Positions 8,077 through 20,313 of a stretch of DNA of 64,000 bases are shown piece by piece. A program made the translations under genes and the position numbers. The number at the start of each line of letters is the position of its first letter. Position 1 is the first letter of the stretch. The notes under the pieces are model-generated. The model had not been told where the DNA came from, did no database searches, and saw only the letters and a list, made by a program, of their open reading frames with translations. Source of the DNA: a bacterium (GTDB lineage: Bacteria; Pseudomonadota; Gammaproteobacteria; Burkholderiales; Thiobacillaceae); contig WOUQ01000003.1 of assembly GCA_009772925.1 (NCBI GenBank), positions 1 to 64,000 of the forward strand. The letters are read 5' to 3'.

Positions 8077-9647
8077 TCGTTCTCGCGTGCGCCGGCGGAC
8101 CGGCGCCACAGCGGCAGGGCCCAGTCCGCCAGGTCGTACAGCGCGTCCTGCACGTCGAGGCGGCGGATCCAGGCCTGCGGCAGGCCTTCGATGCCGCGCA
8201 AGGCGGCGAACAACTGGCCGGCGATGCCGGCGCCGATGTCGGACAGGCCGTCCTGGTTGGCGGCGATGGCCAGCACCTCGCGGAAATCCGTGCTGCGGTT
8301 GACGGCGTAGTAGCCGATGGCCAGCGCCTCTTCGCCGCTGCGGCCGGCGCCCAGCGCCGCGGGCAGAGCGTCGCCCTGATGGCGCACGCTGGCTTCCAGG
8401 GCCGCCTCCAGGTGGCGCACCACCGGCGCGTGGCCGGGCCAGGCGCGGGCCTGGTCGCAAGCGTGGATGAGGGCGGTTTGCAGGGGTTTGCCTTCCAGCA
8501 GGCCGCACAGGGTGGCAGCCAGGATGCCGGCGGACACGAAGCCGGCCGGATGGCCATGCGTCAGGGCGGCGGCGCGCGCGGCGAGGCGGAATGCGCGCTC
8601 GGCGTTCATCTCCGGCATGCAGGCCACCGCCGCCGCGCGCAACAGGACGCCGGCCTCGCGGCTGTCGTTGGCGGGCTTCTCCGGAGTGCCGGCGGCGCCG
8701 GCGCGCAGCGACTCGATGCAGGATTTCGCGGGGGAGCGCCGCGCGTGCAGGGCGGCGTGCTTGAGCAGGCGGGTGGGGTGGTTGCCGTCGGCGGGAGACA
8801 CGCCCTGGCATTCCAGCCAGTCCAGGTAGGCCAGCCGCACCTGTTCCAGCAGTTCGCGGTCCGTGATCCCGCCGGCGTGGCCGGCGCGGGTGAGGCCCTC
8901 CAGGGTGAACAGGGCGAGCTGGGTGTCGTCCGACACCTCCAGTTGCTGTTTGTGGAACTCAGGCTCGCGCAGACCGGCGGGGCCGTGGCGTTGCTGGATC
9001 GCGGCCAGGCTCTCGAAGGCCACCGGGTAGCCGAAGGCATCGCCGAGGGCGCCGCCGAGCAGGCAGCCCAGGCGCCGCGAGATGGCCTCGTCCTGCGCCG
9101 GCGCGACGCGGCGCGCCTGATGCACGTGATGCTCCTGCTCGGCGGTCTGGATGGCGCCGGGGCGGGCCTTGCGCACCAGGGAGACGGCTTCCGCCGGCGG
9201 CACGCCGAGTTCCACCAGCAGCCGCGCGGCGATGGTGCCGGCACGACCGAGACCGGCCCGGCAGTGCAGCACCACGCGCCCGCCCCGGCGCAGCAGGCGG
9301 CGCAGGCGGGCGCCGGCATAGATCCAGCGGCGCTCGAACTGCCAGCCGGGTTCGCCCATGTCGGGGATGGGCAGGTGGTACCAGTCGAGCCCGGCGGCTT
9401 CCGCCGAGTCGCCCATGCGGCCGACGTGCAGCAGGTCGAATTCGTGGTCCTCGAGCAGGGTCACCAGGGCATGCGCGCCCCAGCCGCGGATGGCGCCCAG
9501 GTCCAGCGGCAGGTCGCGCGCCCAGGCGCCGTTGTGGGCGTAGGGGTCGCACTTGCCGGGGCAGAAGGTGAGACCCAGCGTGCCCTCGCCGGTGGGAATC
9601 GGCAGCGTGGCGATCTGCAGGGGGTGGGAAGTGCTGGAACGGGTCAT
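8073..9647 (-). CDS. Fusion: dual-specificity phosphatase domain + ADP-ribosylglycohydrolase
   Basis: A 524-residue two-domain protein. Residues 1 to about 175 are a dual-specificity/CDKN3-like phosphatase with the P-loop HCRAGLGRAG (128-137, Cys-x5-Arg) and the general-acid region DMGEPGW. Residues about 190-510 are an ADP-ribosylglycohydrolase of the DraG/ARH type: GCLLGGALGDAFGYP, the first metal motif SDDTQ (239-243), NDSREAG, and a C-terminal motif GLSDIGAGIAG (467-477). In classical enzymes the last motif is GDSDSTG, which supplies two metal-binding Asp residues. Here the first is Leu and the Ser/Thr is Ile, so activity may be altered. The start at 9647 was chosen after GGGGA. It lies 19 bases beyond metH and is coupled to the HIT-like gene. 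Confidence 0.88.
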   Translation of the reverse strand: MTRSSTSHPLQIATLPIPTGEGTLGLTFCPGKCDPYAHNGAWARDLPLDLGAIRGWGAHALVTLLEDHEFDLLHVGRMGDSAEAAGLDWYHLPIPDMGEPGWQFERRWIYAGARLRRLLRRGGRVVLHCRAGLGRAGTIAARLLVELGVPPAEAVSLVRKARPGAIQTAEQEHHVHQARRVAPAQDEAISRRLGCLLGGALGDAFGYPVAFESLAAIQQRHGPAGLREPEFHKQQLEVSDDTQLALFTLEGLTRAGHAGGITDRELLEQVRLAYLDWLECQGVSPADGNHPTRLLKHAALHARRSPAKSCIESLRAGAAGTPEKPANDSREAGVLLRAAAVACMPEMNAERAFRLAARAAALTHGHPAGFVSAGILAATLCGLLEGKPLQTALIHACDQARAWPGHAPVVRHLEAALEASVRHQGDALPAALGAGRSGEEALAIGYYAVNRSTDFREVLAIAANQDGLSDIGAGIAGQLFAALRGIEGLPQAWIRRLDVQDALYDLADWALPLWRRSAGARENE

Positions 9648-9666
9648 GCGCTCATGTCCCCGGGTT

Positions 9667-13344
<3,678 letters not shown>

Positions 13345-13603
13345 GGCGGTTTGCTGAAAAAAGTGGCGGATTGTACCACCCGGACCCGTCCGGACCCGGC
13401 GTGTGGCGCCTGTTCACGACGAATAAGAAAAACTGTTGCCTATATAAATAGTGCAAATAGAATCGGCTCAAAGGATGGAGACCTTCATGCGCTTCCCGGT
13501 GGCAACCGCGGGGCGAGGGGGTGTGCCGACTCAGCGAATGGGACGGCTCCGATCCATTCCCTTGTCAACCTCGCAGGAGCCCACATTCGGGGAACACAGC
13601 GCC

Positions 13604-13990
13604 ATGAAACATCTCACCCCCAAGGAAACCGCCGAATTCCTCCACGCCAACACGGACGCCGTGTTCATCGATTGCCGTTCGGAATGGGAGTTCCTGTTCG
13701 TCGGCCATCCCAAACACGCCCTGCTGATCCCCTGGTACGAGGGAGAGAACTGGGACATCAACCCGCGTTTCCTCGGCGAGGTACGCATCGCCGCCTCGCA
13801 CCAGCGGCCGGTGGTGCTGATCTGCCGCTCCGGCAACCGCTCGCGGGAAGCCGGCGAGTTCCTCGAACAACACGGTTTCAGCGACGTGTACAACGTGCTG
13901 TATGGCTTCGAGGGGGAACTCGACGACGACCACCACCGCAGCACCCGCAACGGCTGGCGCCACGACGGCCTGCCGTGGGAGCAGTGCTAG
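13604..13990 (+). CDS. Single-domain rhodanese-like protein
   Basis: A 128-residue cytoplasmic rhodanese-fold protein. The N-terminal part has the CDC25/rhodanese signature VFIDCRSEWEFLFVGHP, and the active-site loop is LICRSGNRSREAG, with the catalytic Cys and the C-R-S-G-N-R loop of sulfur transferases. It probably carries or transfers persulfide sulfur; the partner is unknown. The start at 13604 follows GGGGAAC at a suitable distance. Although the frame is open further upstream to 13451, that extension has no family resemblance. It is divergent from metH across a 259-base gap. That gap holds an AT-rich stretch around 13438-13455 that could carry a promoter, but I see no riboswitch there. 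Confidence 0.9.
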   Translation: MKHLTPKETAEFLHANTDAVFIDCRSEWEFLFVGHPKHALLIPWYEGENWDINPRFLGEVRIAASHQRPVVLICRSGNRSREAGEFLEQHGFSDVYNVLYGFEGELDDDHHRSTRNGWRHDGLPWEQC

Positions 13991-14010
13991 GGTAGCGCTG
14001 AACAAATCCA

Positions 14011-14070
14011 ATCGCGGGCAAGCCCGCTCCTACAAGTGGTTGATTGTGTAGGAGCGGGCTTGCCCGCGAT
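14011..14070. repeat. REP-like perfect inverted repeat (24-bp arms)
   Basis: The left arm at 14011-14034 and the right arm at 14047-14070 are exact reverse complements of 24 bases, separated by a 12-base loop. The core CGGGCAAGCCCG plus CTCCTACA closely resembles the REP elements common in Pseudomonas and some betaproteobacteria. It lies 20 bases past the stop of the rhodanese gene and could also stop transcription or stabilise mRNA ends. Only this pair is present in the window. No RAYT transposase is nearby. Confidence 0.85.
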
Positions 14071-14207
14071 AGAACCGAATTCGAATAAATCAGCGCTTCC
14101 CCAGGGCAGCGTGAACCAATACCTGTTCGTCATTCCGACGGAAGCCGGGGTGACGGATGAGAGTGATCCTTTGGCCAGAAAGAGGACCACACCAGGACCT
14201 TAACGGT

Positions 14208-15065
14208 TCAGTCCGTCCCGCCTGGTGTGAAAAAGCGCTCGCGCAGGCCCTCCAGGCCCAGGCTGACAAGGATCTCCTCCAGGCGACGGGCGGCGCGCCC
14301 GCCGGGCATGTGCTGCTGGCTGGCGATGATCAACTCGTTCTTCATGGAGTGCTCCCAGCCCACCAGTTCGGTGACCTTGACCTGGTAGCCGTGCGCCTCG
14401 AGTTGCAGGCAGCGCAGCACGTTGGTGACGTGGCTGCCGAATTCGCGAGTGTGGATGGGGTGACGCCAGAGCTCGGCCAAGGGAGCGCGCAGCGCCCGTC
14501 CCTTGTTCGCGCGCAGGGCCGCCGCCACCTCCGCCTGGCAGCAGGGCACCAGCACGATGAAGCGGGCCTTTTTCGCCAGGGCGAAACGGATGGCGTCGTC
14601 GGTGGCGGTGTTGCAGGCGTGCAGGGCGGTCACCACCTCCACCCGTTCCGGCAGTCGGGCTGAGGCGATCGAATCCGCCACCGACAGGTCGAGGAATTCC
14701 ATGCGCTCGAAGCCCAGACGCCGGGCCAGGTCACGGGAGCGTTGCACCAGTTCATCCCGGCTTTCGATGCCGAAGACGCGGGCTTGCGGCGCCTCGCTCT
14801 TGAAGAACAGGTCATAGAGGATGAAGCCCAGGTAGGACTTGCCGGCGCCGTGGTCCACCAGGCTGAAGTCCGCGCGTTCCTGCAGCGCCTGCCGCAGCAG
14901 CGGCTCGATGAACTGGAACAGGTGGTAGACCTGCTTCAGCTTGCGCCGGCTGTCCTGGTTCATCTTCCCCTCGCGGGTGAGGATGTGCAGTGCCTTCAGC
15001 AGTTCGACCGATTGGCCGGGGCGGACTTCGTGCATGGGGGAAACGCTTTGATCGGGAGCGCCCAT
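14208..15065 (-). CDS. Class I SAM-dependent methyltransferase (Methyltransf_32-like)
   Basis: A 285-residue cytoplasmic protein. The AdoMet-binding segment is LVDHGAGKSYLGFILYDLFF, followed by an acidic strand end (VFGIESRDELV) and the motifs HACNTATDDAI and VLVPCCQAEV. These are features of the Methyltransf_32 / METTL25-like group, whose substrate (RNA or other) is unknown in bacteria. The start at 15065 is uncertain: a second ATG at 15035 would remove ten residues, and neither has a clear ribosome binding site. Only ten bases separate it from the universal stress gene, so it is probably the last member of the AI-2E/ATPase/Usp transcription unit. Confidence 0.82.
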   Translation of the reverse strand: MGAPDQSVSPMHEVRPGQSVELLKALHILTREGKMNQDSRRKLKQVYHLFQFIEPLLRQALQERADFSLVDHGAGKSYLGFILYDLFFKSEAPQARVFGIESRDELVQRSRDLARRLGFERMEFLDLSVADSIASARLPERVEVVTALHACNTATDDAIRFALAKKARFIVLVPCCQAEVAAALRANKGRALRAPLAELWRHPIHTREFGSHVTNVLRCLQLEAHGYQVKVTELVGWEHSMKNELIIASQQHMPGGRAARRLEEILVSLGLEGLRERFFTPGGTD

Positions 15066-15075
15066 GCTGGCGTGT

Positions 15076-15933
15076 CTAATTCTCGCCCGTCAACAGCACA
15101 TCGCATGCGGCCGCCTGGGCCACGTCCTTGCTGACGCTGCCGAGCAGGTATTCCTCGAGGCCGCTCTGACCGTGGCGGCCGAGGACGATGAGCTCGGCCT
15201 GCCTCGCTTGCGCCGCTTCAAGAAGGCGGGACGGCGGGTAGCCGGTCTCGACATGGCCGCTATGCTTGCCGGGCAGATCGGCCAACAGGTGATGCATCAG
15301 GCCCCCGGCGATCTCGCGCATGCCGGCATCCGCCTGCTTGCGTTCGTGCGCGGGCAGGCGGCGGTCCAGTTCCGGTTCCAGTACGTGCACCACGTCGATC
15401 TGCTCCTCGCCCGCCAGACGTCGCGCCCAGGCCAGCACCGTGCCAGAGCCGCGCGAGAAATCCACCGCCGCGACCACGTGTGCATAGGGCTGGACGTCCT
15501 CGTTGCGCACGATCAGCGTCGGGCTGCCGCGCACGCGCAGCAGCCGATTGGCTGTGGAGCCGAGCAGCAGGCGCAGCAGGGTGTTCTCGCCGCGCGCGCC
15601 CACCACGACCAGATCGGCGCCGATTTCCTCGGCGTACTCGGCGATGCGGGAATGCGCGCGACCGATGCGCCAGGCCGCGTGCGTGCGGATGCCGGCCTCC
15701 CTGGCCAGCCTCTCGGCGAGCGGCCCGAGGCGTTCGCCGGCGGCCGCCAGCGCCGCCTCGTCGAGCGGCCCCGCGTCGATTTCCTGGCCCGCATAGAGGG
15801 TCAGGGGATGCACGACGTGCAGCAGGCGCAGTTCGGCGCCGTGCTGTTTGGCGATCAGGGTGGCGCGGCGCACCGCGCGGTCGGCGGCGGGGGAGAAATC
15901 GGTGGCGGCAAGGATGCGGGTCAGGGCTTGCAT
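15076..15933 (-). CDS. Tandem universal stress protein (two UspA domains)
   Basis: A 285-residue protein made of two UspA folds (about 1-145 and 150-285). Both halves keep the ATP-binding signature Gly-x2-Gly-x9-Gly-Ser: GARGENTLLRLLLGS in the first and GRHGQSGLEEYLLGS in the second, so it should be of the ATP-binding type. Such proteins help cells tolerate energy limitation and other stresses. The start codon lies inside the 3' end of the P-type ATPase gene (13-base overlap), so expression of the two is linked. A regulatory role on the transporter is a guess from context. Confidence 0.93.
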   Translation of the reverse strand: MQALTRILAATDFSPAADRAVRRATLIAKQHGAELRLLHVVHPLTLYAGQEIDAGPLDEAALAAAGERLGPLAERLAREAGIRTHAAWRIGRAHSRIAEYAEEIGADLVVVGARGENTLLRLLLGSTANRLLRVRGSPTLIVRNEDVQPYAHVVAAVDFSRGSGTVLAWARRLAGEEQIDVVHVLEPELDRRLPAHERKQADAGMREIAGGLMHHLLADLPGKHSGHVETGYPPSRLLEAAQARQAELIVLGRHGQSGLEEYLLGSVSKDVAQAAACDVLLTGEN

Positions 15934-18623
15934 TCCGGTCTCCTGATTGCAGACAGGTGTCTGAACAGACGCGCCAGCGCCTTGCGCGCCTCATCGAGGA
16001 ACAGCACGCTGGAGGCCACCGCCGTGGCGAGCGCCCAGTCGGTCAGGCTCAGATCGCTGGTCCGGAACACTGCCTGCGCCGGCGCCCAGTGCACCACCAG
16101 CGCCTGCAGGGCCAGCACCGCCGCCAGCGAGAGCCACAGCCAGCGGTTGCTGAAGAACTGGCGGTTGAAAGCGCTGCCGTGCTCGTTGCGGGCGTTGAAG
16201 ACGTTGAAGAACTGGAACAGCACGAAGGTCGTGAAGGCGAGCGTCAGGGCATAGGTCGCGCCCTGGGGCTGCGCGTACTGGAACAGCGCCAGGGTGCCCG
16301 CGGCCATGGTGAAACCGTAGAGAAACAGGCGGCCGAGGCGGCTGCGGGTGAGGATGCGCGCCTCGGTGGCGCGGGGCGGATCCTCCATCACCCCGCGACG
16401 CGCCGGCTCCACCCCCAGGCTCATGGCCGGCGGTCCATCCATGATGATGTTGATCCACAGAATCTGGATGGCGGTGAACGGCGTGGGCAGGCCCATGAAG
16501 CCCGCTCCCAGCACGGTCTGGATCGCACCCATGTTGGTGGACAACTGGAAGCGCACGAACTTGACGATGTTGTCGTAGATGGCGCGCCCTTCCTTCACCG
16601 CGTGCACGATGGTGGCGAAGTTGTCGTCGGTGAGCACCATGGTGGCCGCTTCCTTGGTCACCTCGCTGCCGGTGATGCCCATGGCCACGCCGATGTCGGC
16701 GTTCTTCAGGGCGGGAGCGTCGTTGACCCCGTCGCCGGTCATGGCGGCGATGTGTCCGTCGGCCTTGAGCGCCCGCACGATGCGCACCTTGTGCTCGGGC
16801 GCGACGCGGGCGAATACGGCCACACGGTTGATGCGCGCGGCGAGTTCCTGCGGGCTCATGCCGTCCAGCTCGCGGCCTTCCAGCACCTCGCCGTGCAGGC
16901 CCAGCTCGTGGGCGATGGCGGCGGCGGTGAGCTTGTGGTCGCCGGTGATCATCTTCACCTGGATGCCGGCGCGGTGGCACAGGGCGATGGCCTCGCGCGC
17001 CTCGGGCCGCGGCGGATCGATGAGGCCGACGAGGCCGATGAAGGTCAGCTCGCCCGCATGCGCCATGAGGTCACCCGCGGGGTCGAAGTCGCGCGCGGCA
17101 ATGGCCTTGCCCGCCACCGCCAGCACCCGCATGGCCCGCGCGGCCAGACGCTCGTTCTCGGACCTCCAGAAACCGGCATCCAGGGCGGCTTCGCCGTTCC
17201 CGTCCGCTTCCCGCGCGGCGCGGCCGAGCAGCACGTCCGGCGCGCCTTTCACGTACATGCGCACCACTTCGCCATCATGATGGAAGGTGGCCTGGAACTT
17301 GTGCGCCGAGTCGAAGGGGATTTCGGCGATGCGCGGCCGTTGCGACGCCAGCGTTTCGGCCCGCACGCCGCCCTTGGCGGCCAGCGCCAGCAAGGCGCCT
17401 TCGGTGGGGTCGCCGATCAAGCGTCCGTCGCGGATGCGGCTGTCGTTGGCGAGCGCCGCCGGATGCAGCAACGGCGCGAAATCGGGGAGCGGGCCGCCGT
17501 CCTCGGCGACGATCTCCCCGGCCGCGCCGTACCCCTCACCCGACACCGTGAAGCGCCGGCCCCGGAACACCGCGGCGCGCGCGGTCATCTGATTCAGGGT
17601 CAGCGTGCCGGTCTTGTCCGAGCAGATCACCGTGGTGCAGCCCAGCGTCTCCACCGCGGCCAGTTTCTTGACGATGGCGCGGTGCCGGGCCATGCGGTGC
17701 ATGCCGATGGCGAGCGTCACCGTCACCACCGCCGGCAGTCCCTCCGGGATGGCCGCCACCGCCAGGGCGATCGAAGTGAGCAGGAGATCGACGATGGGAT
17801 CGCCGCGCGCAATGCCAAGCCCGAGGATGAGCGCGATCACCACGCCGGCGATGATCGCCAGCCGCTTGCCCAGCGCGTCGAGCTGGACCTGCAGCGGCGT
17901 GGGGCCGGGCTCGGCCTCGGCCAGCATGCCCGACAGCCGCCCCATCTCGGTGGCCACGCCGGTGCCGGTGACCAGCAGCTCGGCGCGCCCGCGGGTGACC
18001 ACGGTGTTCATGAAAGCCATGTTCATGCGCTCGGCGAGCGGCGCCGTTTCGGCGACGCGGGCGGCCGCGTCCTTGCCCACCGCATGGGATTCGCCGGTGA
18101 GCGCCGCCTCGTCGATTTCCACGTTGTGGGCGACGACCAGCCGCCCGTCCGCCGGCACCCGGTCGCCTGCTTCGAGGAGCACGATGTCGCCCGGTACCAG
18201 CTCTCTGGCGGCAATCTCTTCCACCTGTCCGGCGCGGCGCACCCGCGCCAGCGGCGCGAGCATCCTCTTCAGCGCCGCCAGCGTCGCCTCGGCGCGGTGT
18301 TCCTGCCAGAAGCCGAGCAGCGCGTTGAACAGCACGACGATGAGGATCACCACCGCGTCCTTGAAGTCGCCGATTGCGGCCGCCAGCGCCGCCGCGCCGA
18401 CCAGCACCAGGATCAGCAGGCTCCTGAACTGGTCGAGGAAGGCGAACCACTTGGAGCGCGGCGGCTTTTCCGGCAGGCGGTTCTCGCCGAAGCGCGACAG
18501 GCGCTCGCGCGCCGCCTCGGCGGTGAGTCCGCCGGCGGGGTCGGTGGCGTGATGGGCGCAGGCAACCGCGGCATCCAGTGCGTGCCAGTTCGGGAGGGGG
18601 GTTTCGGGGGCGGGCTGGGTCAT
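15921..18623 (-). CDS. P2-type cation-transporting ATPase (calcium-pump-like)
   Basis: A 900-residue inner-membrane pump. Visible in order: an N-terminal cation-ATPase domain, the dephosphorylation motif TGES, the membrane motif AAIPEGLPAVVT in M4, the phosphorylation site CSDKTGTLT, the nucleotide-domain KGAPD, MITGDH, and the hinge TGDGVNDAPALKNADIG. M6 reads INIIMDGPPAMSLGVEP. PEGLP and these C-terminal segments place it in the P2 (SERCA/PMCA-like) group, which usually exports calcium, though the ion cannot be assigned securely. The frame is open to 18737. I chose ATG 18623, which gives the usual short N-terminus before PLPNWHALDAA. It overlaps the Usp gene and follows the AI-2E transporter gene by 55 bases. 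Confidence 0.92.
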   Translation of the reverse strand: MTQPAPETPLPNWHALDAAVACAHHATDPAGGLTAEAARERLSRFGENRLPEKPPRSKWFAFLDQFRSLLILVLVGAAALAAAIGDFKDAVVILIVVLFNALLGFWQEHRAEATLAALKRMLAPLARVRRAGQVEEIAARELVPGDIVLLEAGDRVPADGRLVVAHNVEIDEAALTGESHAVGKDAAARVAETAPLAERMNMAFMNTVVTRGRAELLVTGTGVATEMGRLSGMLAEAEPGPTPLQVQLDALGKRLAIIAGVVIALILGLGIARGDPIVDLLLTSIALAVAAIPEGLPAVVTVTLAIGMHRMARHRAIVKKLAAVETLGCTTVICSDKTGTLTLNQMTARAAVFRGRRFTVSGEGYGAAGEIVAEDGGPLPDFAPLLHPAALANDSRIRDGRLIGDPTEGALLALAAKGGVRAETLASQRPRIAEIPFDSAHKFQATFHHDGEVVRMYVKGAPDVLLGRAAREADGNGEAALDAGFWRSENERLAARAMRVLAVAGKAIAARDFDPAGDLMAHAGELTFIGLVGLIDPPRPEAREAIALCHRAGIQVKMITGDHKLTAAAIAHELGLHGEVLEGRELDGMSPQELAARINRVAVFARVAPEHKVRIVRALKADGHIAAMTGDGVNDAPALKNADIGVAMGITGSEVTKEAATMVLTDDNFATIVHAVKEGRAIYDNIVKFVRFQLSTNMGAIQTVLGAGFMGLPTPFTAIQILWINIIMDGPPAMSLGVEPARRGVMEDPPRATEARILTRSRLGRLFLYGFTMAAGTLALFQYAQPQGATYALTLAFTTFVLFQFFNVFNARNEHGSAFNRQFFSNRWLWLSLAAVLALQALVVHWAPAQAVFRTSDLSLTDWALATAVASSVLFLDEARKALARLFRHLSAIRRPECKP

Positions 18624-18678
18624 GGTCGGTTGGCATCGTGACGAGGGCCGCGGGCGGGAAGTTCCCGCGCGGTGCCGG

Positions 18679-19782
18679 TCAGGCGCCGTCCGCGCGCCCG
18701 GCGGGCGGCCCTGGCTTGTCCTCCGGGGCGCCGTCATCCGCCTGCTGCAGCCATTCGCGCCAGACGGCCAGCGAGACCGCCACCAACACCGGCCCCAGGA
18801 ACAGGCCGATCAGGCCGAAGGCGTTCAACCCGCCCAGCACACCCAGGAACACCAGCAGGAAGGGGATGCGCGTCGGCCCGCTGATGGCCAGCGGACGGAT
18901 CAGGTTGTCCACCCAACTGACCACCAGCCCGCCCCACAGGAACAGGCCGATGGCCGCCGAGGTTTCGCCTTGCGCCAGCAGGCCGAGGCCGAGGCCGATC
19001 CAGACCACCGGCCCGACGAAGGGAATGAGCGAGACCAGCGCGGTGACCGCCCCCCAAAATGCCGGCGCCTGGATCCCGGCCACCCAGTAGCCGAGTCCGG
19101 CGAGCACACCCTGGGCCAGCGCGGTGAGGACGATGCCGAACACCACCGCGTGCACGGTGACGCCCACCGCATCGAGATAGCCGCGCGCGGCGGTGCCCAG
19201 CCAATGCGTGCTCACCCGGCCGAACTGCGCCAGGGCGGCCGCGCCATGGCGATACAGGAAGAACAGCGCGAATACCGCCAGGCCGAATTTCGCCAGGTTG
19301 CGCCCGAGGCCGCCGGCCACGCTCCTCCAGGTGGCGGGGTCGTGCAATCCCAGCGCCTCGACGCGCGCCCCTAGCCAGGCCGGATCGGCCTGGATCTCGG
19401 CGTAGCGCGCGGCCAGCCATTCCCCGCCCGGCCAGCCGCGCACGGCGGGGGGCAGCGGCGGCAGACCCTCGGCAGCGATGTGCCGCAGGGCCGCGGCGCC
19501 CTTGGCCACGTCGCCGGCCACCGCGAACATCACCCAGGCCAGCGGCGCCAGCAGCGTCACCGCCACGAACACCGTCATCAACAGGGCGGCCAGCGTTTCC
19601 CGCCCGGCCAGCCGGCGCAGCAGGCGGCGATACAACGGCCAGGTCACGTAGGCGAGGATGCCGGCCCAGGCCAGGGCCGCGAAGAACGGCGACAGCACCC
19701 AGAGGGTAAAACCGAACACGAGCACCAGAAAGAGAGCGGCGCCAAGGCGGCGTGCCAGAGGAGAGGTGAGTTTGAGCGCCAC
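18679..19782 (-). CDS. AI-2E family transporter (PerM/UPF0118)
   Basis: A 367-residue integral membrane protein with about eight hydrophobic segments arranged as in the AI-2E exporter family: two near the N-terminus, a soluble stretch (about 95-170), then a cluster to the C-terminus containing LIPFVGPVVWIGLGLGLL and PLAISGPTRIPFLLVFLG. Family members have been linked to efflux of autoinducer-2 or ions, but most are uncharacterised. I chose the GTG at 19782 because GAGGAG lies eight bases upstream. The frame could extend to 19881, but that extension is not hydrophobic. It leads the leftward unit with the P-type ATPase, Usp and methyltransferase genes. Confidence 0.9.
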   Translation of the reverse strand: MALKLTSPLARRLGAALFLVLVFGFTLWVLSPFFAALAWAGILAYVTWPLYRRLLRRLAGRETLAALLMTVFVAVTLLAPLAWVMFAVAGDVAKGAAALRHIAAEGLPPLPPAVRGWPGGEWLAARYAEIQADPAWLGARVEALGLHDPATWRSVAGGLGRNLAKFGLAVFALFFLYRHGAAALAQFGRVSTHWLGTAARGYLDAVGVTVHAVVFGIVLTALAQGVLAGLGYWVAGIQAPAFWGAVTALVSLIPFVGPVVWIGLGLGLLAQGETSAAIGLFLWGGLVVSWVDNLIRPLAISGPTRIPFLLVFLGVLGGLNAFGLIGLFLGPVLVAVSLAVWREWLQQADDGAPEDKPGPPAGRADGA

Positions 19783-20016
19783 GGGTCTCACTCCTCGCGC
19801 GGCATGGCCGGGACGGCCGAAAGGCCCGGGCTTTTTGGGATGGAGGGCGATGGCATGAGCTTCTCGGATGGGATGTTCCAAGTTGGATTATGCAGATTCA
19901 AGGCGCCAGGCGGACATCGATGCGATGCAGCCTGCCGCTGCCGGCAGCCATCCACCCGCGGGTCGGGTGAGACACCGGCCATGCCTGCTGGCGCGACTGC
20001 TGGGATAATCGCACGC

Positions 20017-20187
20017 ATGTCCCACCTTCTCATCATCCCGCGCCGCGCCGCCACCGACCTGTCGGCCGCTGTGCCGACCCTGCCGCGCCACCGGCCGGTG
20101 CCCCATCTGCCCGCCCCGGTTTACATGGGCTCGGCCTTTGCCCACTATGGCCTGGCTCACCTCGACGCACTGCGCGCACGGGCATGA
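20017..20187 (+). CDS. Putative 56-residue small protein, possibly leaderless
   Basis: A short frame beginning MSHLLIIPRRAATDLS and ending in DALRARA. It is rich in Pro, His, Ala and Arg and has no recognised domain. Support is mainly positional: an extended -10-like TGnGATAAT (20001-20009) ends seven bases before the ATG, as expected for a leaderless transcript. Codon use is not decisive. It may be a genuine small gene, a remnant, or chance. Confidence 0.3.
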   Translation: MSHLLIIPRRAATDLSAAVPTLPRHRPVPHLPAPVYMGSAFAHYGLAHLDALRARA

Positions 20188-20217
20188 CTTTGACAAGACG
20201 CCCTCAGGTATGAAGAT

Positions 20218-20292
20218 CATGCCCGTTTCCCTCACCCCCAGCCCCTCTCCCGCTTGCGGGCGAGGGGAGCTTCGAGAATCGCTCGCGCGATT
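20218..20292 (+). repeat. Dispersed repeat, copy A (upstream of acpS)
   Basis: About 75 bp containing TTTCCCTCACCCCCAGCC, a hairpin CCCCTCTCCCGC/GCGGGCGAGGGG (20242-20267), the constant GAGCTTCGAGAA, and a second hairpin AATCGC/GCGATT (277-282 / 287-292 of 20000+). Two further copies lie at 33747 and 44729 in the same orientation. It ends 21 bases before the acpS ATG. Confidence 0.9.
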
Positions 20293-20313
20293 TTCGCGTT
20301 GACCATCACTCCC

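Noticed and set aside
13345-13603. Cobalamin, SAM or SAH riboswitch for metH
   Set aside because: I looked for the B12-box and SAH-type cores on the minus strand and found neither. Only a CCGGACCCG direct repeat and a possible -10 are present.
14100-14160. GTCATTCCGACGGAAGCC as a half of a second dispersed palindrome
   Set aside because: The matching arm is missing, and the similarity to known GTCATTCC elements is too short to annotate.
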